34,133 nucleotides of DNA from a virus (IMGVR_UViG_3300025168_000309:1-34133); one strand, 5' to 3'. Positions 8,701-17,047 are shown, numbered from the stretch's first letter. Program-made: numbers and translations. Notes: generated by a model from the sequence alone, not told the origin.

Positions 8701-11700
8701 TTCATCAGGAACTTCAGGTGCAGATGGTTCTAGCGGTTCATCAGGTACATCAGGTATAACAGGTGATCCAGGTTCTTCAGGTTCGAGTGGTACTTCGGGT
8801 GCAGATGGTTCTTCAGGATCTTCAGGTACTTCAGGTAGTTCAGGTTCATCAGGAACTTCAGGTTCTTCGGGAAGTTCAGGTGCTTCAGGATCTTCAGGTT
8901 CGAGTGGTTCATCAGGTGAGTATGGTGGTGTTCCTTATGATTATGGAGGAGTTGCTTCTACAGCTCCAACTTCAGGATTTTGGACTCCAAATAATGCTAC
9001 AGTTAGTAGTATTACAGAAATATATCTTAGTGAAACTAATAACCAAGTTGTTAATGTAATAGATTGGGCTAATTCAGTTTCTACAGGTATAATTTACATT
9101 AAATCAGCTGATGGTTCAGATAATTCAATTTTAACAGCTACAATAGATTCTGTAGATTCAACAAATGTTGGATATGTAATATTTTCAGTAAGTAATCCAT
9201 CAGGTAATACTTTTAGTGAAAATCCTGATGAAGAAGCATGTAATATTATTTTAGTACCAGCAGGACCAAGTGGTGGTGGAGGTTCTTCAGGATCTTCAGG
9301 TGCTTCAGGATCAAGTGGTTCATCAGGAACTTCAGGTGCAGATGGTTCAAGCGGATCTTCAGGTACTTCAGGTGCAGATGGTTCAAGTGGTTCATCAGGA
9401 ACTTCAGGTGCAGATGGATCTTCAGGTTCATCAGGAACTTCAGGTGCAGATGGTTCTTCAGGATCTTCAGGTACTTCAGGTGCAGATGGTTCAAGCGGAT
9501 CTTCAGGTACTTCAGGTACAGATGGCTCTTCAGGTTCATCAGGTTCAAGTGGTTCATCAGGTGAATATGGTGGAGTTCCATATAGATTTAGTGATTCAAC
9601 ATCAGGTGATCCATCTTCAGGAATAGTAAGATTTAATAATGGATCTTTAGCAAGTGTTTCACAAGTAGTATTTAATAGAACTAACTCAGATAGTGTTAGT
9701 GTAGCAGATTGGCTTGACAATTTTACTACAGGAATAATGTACATAAAATCAACTAATGGTGCTGATACATCAATTGCTGTATTTACTACAACAAATAGAT
9801 CATCAGGAGCATCAGTTAACACATATTCAGTTTCAAATGGAGCTGGTTCAATATTTACAGATGAAGAATTTGTTAGTGTAATATTTGCTCCAAAAGGTAA
9901 TGATGGAGAAGGAGGATCTTCAGGTTCTTCAGGTTCTTCAGGTTCTTCAGGAACTTCAGGTACAGATGGTTCAAGTGGATCTTCAGGTACTTCAGGTGCA
10001 GATGGCTCTTCAGGTTCATCAGGAACTTCAGGAGCAGATGGTTCATCAGGATCAAGCGGTACTTCAGGTGCAGATGGTTCTTCAGGATCTTCAGGTACTT
10101 CAGGTGCAGATGGTTCAAGCGGATCTTCAGGTACATCAGGTAGCTCAGGCTCATCAGGAGATTCAGGTTCAAGTGGTTCATCAGGTACTTCAGGTGCAGA
10201 TGGTTCAAGCGGTTCATCAGGTACTTCAGGATCAAGTGGTTCATCAGGTACTTCAGGATCAAGTGGTTCATCAGGTACAAGTGGTACAAACGGAAGATAT
10301 GGTGGGGTTCCTTACAGATTTGATACTTCAACAACATCAACAGGAATATCACAAGGAGAAATAAGATTTAATAATGGTACGTTAGGAAGTGTTACTACAA
10401 TCTTTATTCATAATGAAAATGAAGATGGAGTTAGTATGTCTACTTGGTTAACTGGTATGTCTAGTGCTGGTATTTTATATGTAAAAGCAGCTAATGGTTC
10501 AGATGCATCAATAGGAATATTTAATATTACATCAAGAAGTGTAGGAGCTGCATTTACTACTTTAGGTATAAGTTCTCCTTCAGGACAAACATTTAGTAAT
10601 GGGGAAGCAGTTAATATAATATATGCACCAAAAGGTGGTGAAGGTGAAGCAGGTTCAAGTGGTTCATCAGGTACTTCAGGAGCAGCAGGTTCTTCAGGAT
10701 CATCAGGTACATCAGGTTCTTCAGGATCAAGTGGTACTTCAGGTTCTTCAGGATCAAGTGGTACTTCAGGTGCAGACGGATCTTCAGGATCAAGTGGTAC
10801 TTCAGGTTCATCAGGTTCTTCAGGAACTTCAGGTGCAACAGGAGGATCAGGTTCAAGCGGATCTTCAGGATCTTCAGGTTCATCTGGAGAAGCAGGTTCT
10901 GTTGGAGGAATGTTTATATCAAAATATGACACATCAGTAAATGCAGCACCAACAGACCCAGGAACAGGTGATTGGCAATTAAATGCTGCTTGGGGTGATA
11001 CTCCATCACAATTAAGAATAAATCATACAGCAAAAGATGGTACAAATATTGAAGACTTATTAGAAAGTATTCAAGTACCAGCTATAATGAGAATGACTGA
11101 AAATGATAATCCAGTTGCTTATAAAGTAGTTAGAATAACAGCTGCTTCAGAATTAAATGGATTTATTAATTATACAATTACACAATTAGAATCAGGAGAT
11201 ACTGGAACTAATACTAATGGTTTTTCATTTATATTTTCAGAAAATGGAGAAGATGGTAGTTCAGGTTCATCAGGAGCTTCAGGTTCATCAGGTAGTTCAG
11301 GTACATCAGGTTCATCCGGGTCAAGTGGTTCATCAGGTTCATCAGGAGCATCAGGATCCTCAGGATCAAGTGGTACTTCAGGTGCAACAGGAGGATCAGG
11401 TTCTTCAGGTTCTTCAGGAACTTCAGGTACAGATGGTTCAAGTGGATCTTCAGGTTCATCAGGTGATAGAGGAGGAGTAAGATATCAATTTGTCACAACA
11501 GTTAATTCAGATGGAGAATTTAATTATAATGGTTCCAATACTGTTCAATTTAATAGAGATGATGTAAATAGTGTTGACCAAGGAACATGGTTAAATTCAT
11601 GGAATGATACAGGTGATAGTACAAATGGATTTGGTGTACTTACAGTTCAAAGTGCTGATAGTGGAAATAATGTATTAGTTGCTATAGTAACAGCTGTAAA

Positions 11701-14700
11701 TAATTCAATAGGATTATATTTTCAAGCTACTGTTACAGAATTAACATATGATGCTTTCCAATTAAATGAACAAGTTGTTGTATCATTTGCAGCATTTGGT
11801 AATTCAGGTAGCTCAGGTTCATCAGGAGCATCAGGATCTTCAGGATCAAGTGGTACTTCAGGTTCATCAGGTTCTTCAGGAACATCAGGTGCAGATGGAT
11901 CTTCAGGTTCATCAGGAACTTCAGGTGCAACAGGTGGGACAGGTTCAAGCGGTTCATCAGGTACTTCAGGTGCAGATGGATCTTCAGGATCAAGTGGTAC
12001 TTCAGGTGCAGATGGTTCAAGTGGATCTTCAGGAACTTCAGGTTCATCAGGTTCATCAGGAACATCAGGTTCAAGTGGTTCTTCAGGTTCATCAGGATCC
12101 TCAGGTGCATCAGGTAGCTCAGGTTCATCAGGAACATCAGGTGCAACAGGTGAACCAGGTTCAAGTGGTTCATCAGGAACTTCAGGTTCATCAGGAAGTT
12201 CAGGTACATCAGGTAGCTCAGGTAGCTCAGGTAGCTCAGGATCTTCAGGATCAAGTGGTTCATCCGGAGAATATGGTGGTGTTCCTTATAATTTTAGTAC
12301 AGATACTAGTGGAGACACATCATCAAGCAACATGCGATATAATAACTCTTCTATAGGAAGTGTTACTCAAGTTGTAATGAATAGAGTTAGTAGACAATTA
12401 GCAAATGTTGGAGATTGGTTAGACAATTTCAATAGTGGTATAATGTATGTTAAATCAGCTGATTCTTCAGATACAACAATAAATGTATTCACGGTTACAG
12501 GTGAATCAGGAGCAGCTACACAAAACACATATACAGTATCAAATGGTTCAGGTACATCAGTTCCAACAAATGGAGAGGATGTTTGTGTAATATTCGCTCC
12601 AAAAGGAAATAATGGTGAAGGAGGATCTTCAGGATCAAGTGGTTCATCAGGTTCATCAGGTACTTCAGGTTCATCAGGGAGTTCAGGTACATCAGGTTCA
12701 TCAGGTTCTTCAGGAACTTCAGGTGCAACAGGTGGAACAGGTTCAAGCGGTTCATCAGGTACATCAGGTAGCTCAGGTTCTTCAGGAACATCAGGTTCAA
12801 GTGGTTCTTCAGGTACTTCAGGTAGCTCAGGTTCTTCAGGTACTTCAGGTGCAACAGGAGGATCAGGTTCAAGTGGTTCTTCAGGTACTTCAGGTTCAAG
12901 TGGATCATCAGGTACTTCAGGTTCATCAGGTTCAAGTGGTAATTCAGGTTCATCAGGATCTTCAGGTAGCTCAGGAAGTTCAGGTACAAGTGGTTCATCA
13001 GGATCTTCAGGTTCATCAGGAAGTTCAGGTAGCTCAGGTTCATCAGGAGAATATGGTGGTGTTCCTTATAGATTTAACACTTCTACAGATGCAACACCAG
13101 CTTCAGGAGATGTACAATTTAATGGTAATTTAGGTAGTAATAACAGAGTTTATATTAATAATACCAATGTACAGGGTGTAGGAGTAAGTGGTTTCTTAGA
13201 TAGTATTAACAGTGGTATAATGTATATTAAATCAGCTAATGGTGCTGATACTTCAATAGCTACATTTACAGTTACTGGAGTTACTCAAGCTGCTACAATT
13301 ACTACATATGTGGTATCAAATGGTGATGGAACAGCATTTGCTAATGAAGAAAAGATTAGTGTAATGCTCGCTCCACAAGGAAATAATGGTGAGGGAGGAT
13401 CTTCAGGATCTTCAGGATCAAGTGGTTCATCAGGATCTTCAGGATCTTCAGGTTCAAGCGGATCTTCAGGTGCTTCAGGATCTTCAGGTTCATCAGGAAC
13501 TTCAGGTGCAACAGGTGGAACAGGTTCAAGTGGATCTTCAGGTACATCAGGCTCAAGTGGATCTTCAGGTACATCAGGTAGCTCAGGTTCTTCAGGAACT
13601 TCAGGTGCAACAGGTGGAACAGGTTCAAGTGGTTCATCAGGATCAAGTGGATCTTCAGGATCTTCAGGTACATCAGGTTCATCAGGATCATCAGGTACAT
13701 CAGGTTCATCAGGAAGTTCAGGTACATCAGGTAGCTCAGGTTCTTCAGGAACTTCAGGTGCAACAGGAGGATCAGGTTCATCAGGATCTTCAGGTTCATC
13801 AGGATCATCAGGTACAAGTGGATCTTCAGGTTCAAGTGGTTCATCAGGATCTTCAGGATCAAGTGGTTCATCAGGTCAATATGGTGGTGTCCCATATAAT
13901 TTTTCAACAGCAACTACTGGAACTCCAGTTTCATCCTTTTTACGTTATAATAATGGTACAATAGGAAGTGTTAGTCAAGTTGTAATAAATAGAGTTAGTA
14001 AACAATTAGCAAATGTTGGAGATTGGTTAGACAATTTCAACAGTGGTATAATGTACATTAAATCCCTAGATGGAGCAGATACAACAATAAACGTATTTAC
14101 AGTTACAGGTGAATCAGGTGCAGCAACATCTAACACATATACAGTATCAAATGGTTCAGGTACATCAGTTCCATCAAATGAAGAAGCTATAGCAGTAATA
14201 TTTGCTCCAAAAGGAAATAATGGTGAAGGAGGTTCTTCAGGATCTTCAGGCTCTTCAGGCTCTTCAGGTTCATCAGGTTCTTCAGGTTCTTCAGGAACTT
14301 CAGGTGCAACAGGAGGATCAGGTTCAAGCGGGTCTTCAGGTACAAGTGGTTCATCAGGATCTTCAGGAACATCAGGTGCAACAGGTGGAACAGGTTCAAG
14401 TGGTTCTTCAGGTACTTCAGGTTCAAGTGGATCATCAGGTACTTCAGGATCAAGTGGTTCATCAGGTACTTCAGGTGCAACTGGTGGAACAGGTTCAAGT
14501 GGTTCATCAGGTTCAAGTGGTTCATCAGGATCAAGTGGATCTTCAGGTTCATCAGGATCTTCAGGTGCTTCAGGTAGCTCAGGTTCTTCAGGAACTTCAG
14601 GTGCAACAGGAGGATCAGGTTCAAGCGGGTCTTCAGGTTCATCAGGATCATCAGGTTCAAGTGGTTCATCAGGTAGCTCAGGATCTTCAGGTAGCTCAGG

Positions 14701-16471
14701 TTCATCAGGTTCATCAGGTGAATATGGTGGTGTCCCATATAATTTTTCAACATCAACTTCTGGAACAGTTACATCATCCTTTTTACGTTATAATAATAGC
14801 ACGGTAGGAAGTGTTAGTCAAGTTGTAATAAGTAGATCAAATAAAAATTTAGCTAATGTTGGAGATTGGTTAGACAACTTCAACAGTGGTATAATGTACA
14901 TTAAATCCCTAGATGGAGCAGATACAACAATAAATGTATTCACAGTTTCTGGAGAATCAGGTGCAGCTACTCAAAATACATATACAGTATCAAATGGTTC
15001 TGGAACAGCAAGACCATCAAATGAAGAAGCTATAGCAGTAATATTTGCTCCAAAAGGAAATAATGGTGAAGGAGGATCTTCAGGTTCAAGTGGTTCATCA
15101 GGATCATCAGGATCATCAGGTTCTTCAGGATCATCAGGTTCAAGTGGATCTTCAGGTGCTTCAGGATCAAGTGGTTCTTCAGGAACATCAGGTAATACAG
15201 GAGGATCAGGTTCAAGTGGATCTTCAGGATCTTCAGGATCTTCAGGATCATCAGGATCTTCAGGTGCTTCAGGTAGCTCAGGTTCTTCAGGAACTTCAGG
15301 TGCAACAGGAGGATCAGGTTCAAGTGGATCTTCAGGATCTTCAGGATCTTCAGGTGCTTCAGGTAGCTCAGGTTCTTCAGGAACATCAGGTAATACAGGA
15401 GGATCAGGTTCAAGTGGTTCATCAGGTTCATCAGGTTCTTCAGGAACTTCAGGTAATACAGGAGGATCAGGTTCAAGTGGATCTTCAGGTGCTTCAGGAT
15501 CAAGTGGTTCAAGTGGTACTTCAGGTAATACAGGAGGATCAGGTTCAAGTGGATCTTCAGGATCTTCAGGATCTTCAGGAACTTCAGGTGCAACAGGAGG
15601 ATCAGGTTCAAGTGGATCATCAGGTGCTTCAGGTTCATCAGGATCATCAGGTACTTCAGGTAATACAGGAGGATCAGGTTCAAGTGGATCATCAGGTACG
15701 TCAGGTTTAACAGTAGCAGGTTCTTCAGGTTCTTCAGGTACTTCAGGTAATACAGGAGGATCAGGTTCAAGTGGATCTTCAGGAAATTCAGGTTCATCAG
15801 GATCATCAGGTACTTCAGGTAATACAGGAGGATCAGGTTCAAGTGGATCATCAGGATCAAGTGGTTCAAGTGGTACTTCAGGTAATACAGGAGGATCAGG
15901 TTCATCAGGATCTTCAGGAACTTCAGGAATAGCTAGTATAACAGGATCAACCAATAATGGTATAATGACCTTAAATGGTTCATCACCAAATTTATCAGTA
16001 GAATCAAATTTTAAAATACTTGCAAGTGCAGGATCAATTGATATCACATTTTTAAGTTGTACAGCTACAGGTGCTATTGCATTTAACCATCAACAAGCAG
16101 AAAATGAAGGATCAGGAAATGCTGCTTTAATGGGGAATGGTTCAACAACTCAATATAATGTAATGTATTGGACATCTGGCGGTGTAACATCTTGGGTAAA
16201 TGCTGATAAAGATACTTCAGTTGCAGCAACTGGATTCCTTGCATATGCTTTAGGAACTGATCCTGATGCAGATGGTATGATGTTAAATGGATTTGTATAT
16301 CAAGAAGATCATGGGTTTACTATTGGTGCTCCACTTTATCTTAAAGATAATGGACAAATAAATAATACAGCTCCAACAGCAGCAGGTGATTATGTTAGAA
16401 TTATAGGTTATGCTACTACTACTGATGTATTTTATTTCAATCCAGATAATACATGGGTATTATTAAGTTAA
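5732..16471 (+). CDS. Giant modular Gly-X-Y fibre protein
   Basis: A 3,579-aa fibre protein, nearly a third of the window. Residues 1-93 are a unique N-terminal domain, presumably the virion anchor. Then 13 Gly-X-Y blocks alternate with 12 globular modules of about 110-125 aa. Most modules open with (Y/F)GGVPYxF and contain a GDWLDNFNSGIMYIKS-type core and a FAPKGNNGEGG-type exit. Blocks begin near nt 6011, 7154, 7893, 8514, 9272, 9911, 10640, 11250, 11805, 12620, 13394, 14228 and 15071. Triplets are GSS, GTS, GAD, GAT, GNT and GGS, with essentially no proline. The last ~180 residues (from nt 15926) are a tip of a type common in marine phage fibres: LYLKDNGQI, VRIIGYA, FNPDNTWVLLS. The start is 4 nt after the previous stop, and no late promoter precedes it. 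Reverse-strand open frames across it are by-products of the triplet codons. Receptor binding at a distance is the likely role. Confidence 0.9.
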   Translation: MARVKGTLGISANFEPQIAAAFDARANVPTKADLILAATWVALDSGTYVYNGMTVTVSEDSTAANNGIYVLLDTAEIETADFSGWLFVGSAAAGTSGSSGSSGAAGSSGSSGTSGSSGSSGTSGSSGSSGTSGSSGSSGTSGSSGSSGESGTSGSSGSSGAAGTSGSSGSSGTSGSSGSSGTSGSSGSSGESGTSGSSGSSGTSGSSGSSGTSGSSGSSGTSGSSGSSGASGSSGSSGAAGTSGSSGSSGTSGSSGSSGTSGSSGSSGESGTSGSSGSSGTSGSSGSSGTSGSSGSSGVSGSSGSSGTSGSSGSSGTSGSSGSSGEAGTSGSSGSSGTSGSSGSSGTSGQDGSFGGASFDYDFSTNTTTSDPGSGNVKLNNATQNAATRVYINDIDSAGSDISTFLATLDASTSAIKGHIRISNKFDTNQFILWSITGTTDNTGWWELVTAVANSSATSPFSDGEDVLCSFVVTGDKGDSGSSGSSGVSGSSGSSGTSGADGSSGSSGTSGETGGTGSSGSSGVSGSSGSSGTSGADGSSGSSGTSGETGGTGSSGSSGVSGSSGSSGTSGADGSSGSSGTSGTDGSSGSSGTSGADGSSGSSGTSGATVIAPNTFSYDFQTSTVGDPGGGEVQGDNSTQTSIAELFINLDDGDGNTIPTPTAPGIITIRKQSNSSVFISYRYTSVSVNSGIATFGGTVTASSTTNPFADNDPIYVGFTLSGSSGSSGSSGASGSSGSSGTSGADGSSGSSGTSGADGSSGSSGTSGADGSSGSSGTSGADGSSGSSGAAGTSGSSGLFGGIPYSFSTTVGGETAAGQIRLNNADAQSATQVLISDTDAETGDQSDYLATLDDAGFTDNRGYLIIQDADGGGAGAQSFSTFIIKSIASTADSQHTFNVTFVAATNAGTGNPPFSDADKIVMNFSATGEAGSSGSSGASGSSGSSGTSGADGSSGSSGTSGEDGSSGSSGTSGADGSSGSSGTSGADGSSGSSGTSGADGSSGSSGTSGITGDPGSSGSSGTSGADGSSGSSGTSGSSGSSGTSGSSGSSGASGSSGSSGSSGEYGGVPYDYGGVASTAPTSGFWTPNNATVSSITEIYLSETNNQVVNVIDWANSVSTGIIYIKSADGSDNSILTATIDSVDSTNVGYVIFSVSNPSGNTFSENPDEEACNIILVPAGPSGGGGSSGSSGASGSSGSSGTSGADGSSGSSGTSGADGSSGSSGTSGADGSSGSSGTSGADGSSGSSGTSGADGSSGSSGTSGTDGSSGSSGSSGSSGEYGGVPYRFSDSTSGDPSSGIVRFNNGSLASVSQVVFNRTNSDSVSVADWLDNFTTGIMYIKSTNGADTSIAVFTTTNRSSGASVNTYSVSNGAGSIFTDEEFVSVIFAPKGNDGEGGSSGSSGSSGSSGTSGTDGSSGSSGTSGADGSSGSSGTSGADGSSGSSGTSGADGSSGSSGTSGADGSSGSSGTSGSSGSSGDSGSSGSSGTSGADGSSGSSGTSGSSGSSGTSGSSGSSGTSGTNGRYGGVPYRFDTSTTSTGISQGEIRFNNGTLGSVTTIFIHNENEDGVSMSTWLTGMSSAGILYVKAANGSDASIGIFNITSRSVGAAFTTLGISSPSGQTFSNGEAVNIIYAPKGGEGEAGSSGSSGTSGAAGSSGSSGTSGSSGSSGTSGSSGSSGTSGADGSSGSSGTSGSSGSSGTSGATGGSGSSGSSGSSGSSGEAGSVGGMFISKYDTSVNAAPTDPGTGDWQLNAAWGDTPSQLRINHTAKDGTNIEDLLESIQVPAIMRMTENDNPVAYKVVRITAASELNGFINYTITQLESGDTGTNTNGFSFIFSENGEDGSSGSSGASGSSGSSGTSGSSGSSGSSGSSGASGSSGSSGTSGATGGSGSSGSSGTSGTDGSSGSSGSSGDRGGVRYQFVTTVNSDGEFNYNGSNTVQFNRDDVNSVDQGTWLNSWNDTGDSTNGFGVLTVQSADSGNNVLVAIVTAVNNSIGLYFQATVTELTYDAFQLNEQVVVSFAAFGNSGSSGSSGASGSSGSSGTSGSSGSSGTSGADGSSGSSGTSGATGGTGSSGSSGTSGADGSSGSSGTSGADGSSGSSGTSGSSGSSGTSGSSGSSGSSGSSGASGSSGSSGTSGATGEPGSSGSSGTSGSSGSSGTSGSSGSSGSSGSSGSSGSSGEYGGVPYNFSTDTSGDTSSSNMRYNNSSIGSVTQVVMNRVSRQLANVGDWLDNFNSGIMYVKSADSSDTTINVFTVTGESGAATQNTYTVSNGSGTSVPTNGEDVCVIFAPKGNNGEGGSSGSSGSSGSSGTSGSSGSSGTSGSSGSSGTSGATGGTGSSGSSGTSGSSGSSGTSGSSGSSGTSGSSGSSGTSGATGGSGSSGSSGTSGSSGSSGTSGSSGSSGNSGSSGSSGSSGSSGTSGSSGSSGSSGSSGSSGSSGEYGGVPYRFNTSTDATPASGDVQFNGNLGSNNRVYINNTNVQGVGVSGFLDSINSGIMYIKSANGADTSIATFTVTGVTQAATITTYVVSNGDGTAFANEEKISVMLAPQGNNGEGGSSGSSGSSGSSGSSGSSGSSGSSGASGSSGSSGTSGATGGTGSSGSSGTSGSSGSSGTSGSSGSSGTSGATGGTGSSGSSGSSGSSGSSGTSGSSGSSGTSGSSGSSGTSGSSGSSGTSGATGGSGSSGSSGSSGSSGTSGSSGSSGSSGSSGSSGSSGQYGGVPYNFSTATTGTPVSSFLRYNNGTIGSVSQVVINRVSKQLANVGDWLDNFNSGIMYIKSLDGADTTINVFTVTGESGAATSNTYTVSNGSGTSVPSNEEAIAVIFAPKGNNGEGGSSGSSGSSGSSGSSGSSGSSGTSGATGGSGSSGSSGTSGSSGSSGTSGATGGTGSSGSSGTSGSSGSSGTSGSSGSSGTSGATGGTGSSGSSGSSGSSGSSGSSGSSGSSGASGSSGSSGTSGATGGSGSSGSSGSSGSSGSSGSSGSSGSSGSSGSSGSSGEYGGVPYNFSTSTSGTVTSSFLRYNNSTVGSVSQVVISRSNKNLANVGDWLDNFNSGIMYIKSLDGADTTINVFTVSGESGAATQNTYTVSNGSGTARPSNEEAIAVIFAPKGNNGEGGSSGSSGSSGSSGSSGSSGSSGSSGSSGASGSSGSSGTSGNTGGSGSSGSSGSSGSSGSSGSSGASGSSGSSGTSGATGGSGSSGSSGSSGSSGASGSSGSSGTSGNTGGSGSSGSSGSSGSSGTSGNTGGSGSSGSSGASGSSGSSGTSGNTGGSGSSGSSGSSGSSGTSGATGGSGSSGSSGASGSSGSSGTSGNTGGSGSSGSSGTSGLTVAGSSGSSGTSGNTGGSGSSGSSGNSGSSGSSGTSGNTGGSGSSGSSGSSGSSGTSGNTGGSGSSGSSGTSGIASITGSTNNGIMTLNGSSPNLSVESNFKILASAGSIDITFLSCTATGAIAFNHQQAENEGSGNAALMGNGSTTQYNVMYWTSGGVTSWVNADKDTSVAATGFLAYALGTDPDADGMMLNGFVYQEDHGFTIGAPLYLKDNGQINNTAPTAAGDYVRIIGYATTTDVFYFNPDNTWVLLS
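12266..12619 (+). repeat. Fibre globular module 9 (near-duplicate of modules 11 and 12)
   Basis: A 354-nt, 118-aa module starting at GEYGGVPYNFST. Its core (QLANVGDWLDNFNSGIMY) and exit are almost the same as in the modules at 13874 and 14717, while other modules are clearly diverged. This indicates duplication or gene conversion within the gene. Confidence 0.8.
13874..14227 (+). repeat. Fibre globular module 11 (near-duplicate)
   Basis: The same length, 354 nt, as modules 9 and 12. It shares long DNA stretches with module 12, including the segment around GTGGTATAATGTACATTAAA and the LDGADTTINVFTV coding run. It starts with GQYGGVPYNF. Confidence 0.8.
14717..15070 (+). repeat. Fibre globular module 12 (near-duplicate)
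   Basis: 354 nt. Shares SSFLRYNN and the LDGADTTINVFTV core with module 11 and differs mainly in its first 45 codons (STSTSGTV; SRSNKNLANVGDWL). It is followed by the longest Gly-X-Y block. Confidence 0.8.
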
Positions 16472-16480
16472 TATAAAAAT

Positions 16481-17047
16481 ATGGTATATATATCTCAAAA
16501 TTTAGAATTTAATGAAAATAAAATAATATATACAGATGCAGTTATAGGTGTTGAATGGGAAGTTATGATGGATTGGGAAGACACTTTAATGTCAGCTTCA
16601 GCAGCTTATATATGTGAAGGAGGGGGTGATATTCTTGAAATAGGATTTGGAATGGCTATATCAGCTACATATATTCAATCACATACAATTAATTCACACA
16701 CTATTATAGAAAACCACCCAGATATGATTCCAAAAGCTCAAGCATGGGCTGCAGATAAATCTAATGTAATTATAGTAGAAGGTAGTTGGCATGATGTAAA
16801 AGATACATTAAGTACTTATGATGGTTTATTTATGGATACTTATGGTGATCAAGATATGGATAAATTTTCTACAGTTTTACCATCATTAATGAAAGCAGGG
16901 GGAAAAGCAACATGGTGGAATTCAATGACAGGATCAGAAAATTACTATGGTATTTCAGATGTAACGTATGACGTATATGACGTTAACCCACCATTAAATA
17001 GTTATTTTAATTATAACCAATATTATTTACCTAAAAAACAATTTTAA
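16481..17047 (+). CDS. SAM-dependent guanidino/arginine N-methyltransferase (GAMT/RMT2-like)
   Basis: A 188-aa class I methyltransferase. Residues 51-58 (ILEIGFGM) are motif I for S-adenosylmethionine. HTIIENHPDM (73-82) supplies the acidic residue after strand 2. VIIVEGSWHDV (96-106) and YDGLFMDTYGD (113-123) follow in the order of guanidinoacetate methyltransferase (VLEVGFGMAI, WIIE, GLWEDV, GILYDTYP) and of the fungal arginine methyltransferase RMT2. The upstream MMDWEDTLM keeps the Glu (E33) and the DTY keeps the Asp (D119) that in GAMT bind and deprotonate the guanidino group, so catalysis looks possible. It is shorter than GAMT (about 236 aa). It starts 10 nt after the giant fibre gene and 4 nt before the next fibre gene, inside one operon. 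The substrate is unknown: an arginine on a virion protein, or a host guanidino metabolite. Confidence 0.82.
   Translation: MVYISQNLEFNENKIIYTDAVIGVEWEVMMDWEDTLMSASAAYICEGGGDILEIGFGMAISATYIQSHTINSHTIIENHPDMIPKAQAWAADKSNVIIVEGSWHDVKDTLSTYDGLFMDTYGDQDMDKFSTVLPSLMKAGGKATWWNSMTGSENYYGISDVTYDVYDVNPPLNSYFNYNQYYLPKKQF

Larger units (their letters stand above)
6011..15928 (+). repeat. Gly-X-Y repeat array in 13 blocks
   Basis: Block extents are about 6011-6790, 7154-7556, 7893-8125, 8514-8914, 9272-9559, 9911-10290, 10640-10890, 11250-11465, 11805-12265, 12620-13045, 13394-13873, 14228-14716 and 15071-15928. Together they encode roughly 1,900 residues in near-perfect triplet register. The commonest higher unit is nine residues (GTS-GSS-GSS). 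Variant triplets are regional: GAD mid-gene (7200-10800), GAT-GGT/GGS from about 10800, GNT-GGS only in the last block. This suggests local unit amplification. Confidence 0.9.

Noticed and set aside
9094-9822. 242-codon minus-strand frame rich in Pro, Glu and Asp
   Set aside because: Antisense of GSSG/GAD codons (giving PEDPEEP-type text) plus antisense of a globular module; no start signal and no independent support.
4615-15928. Gly-X-Y repeat DNA considered as a CRISPR array or intergenic satellite
   Set aside because: The repeats keep one uninterrupted reading frame across about 10 kb, units are multiples of three, and no constant repeat with unique spacers exists.
5922-16047. Many long open frames on the minus strand and in the second + frame across the giant fibre gene, some over 250 codons
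   Set aside because: They are by-products of repeated GGT/GGA-TCA/TCT/AGT codons, which leave few stops in other frames. Their translations are monotonous (MNLKILMNHL- or QVHQVLQV-type) and break exactly where the Gly-X-Y blocks end.
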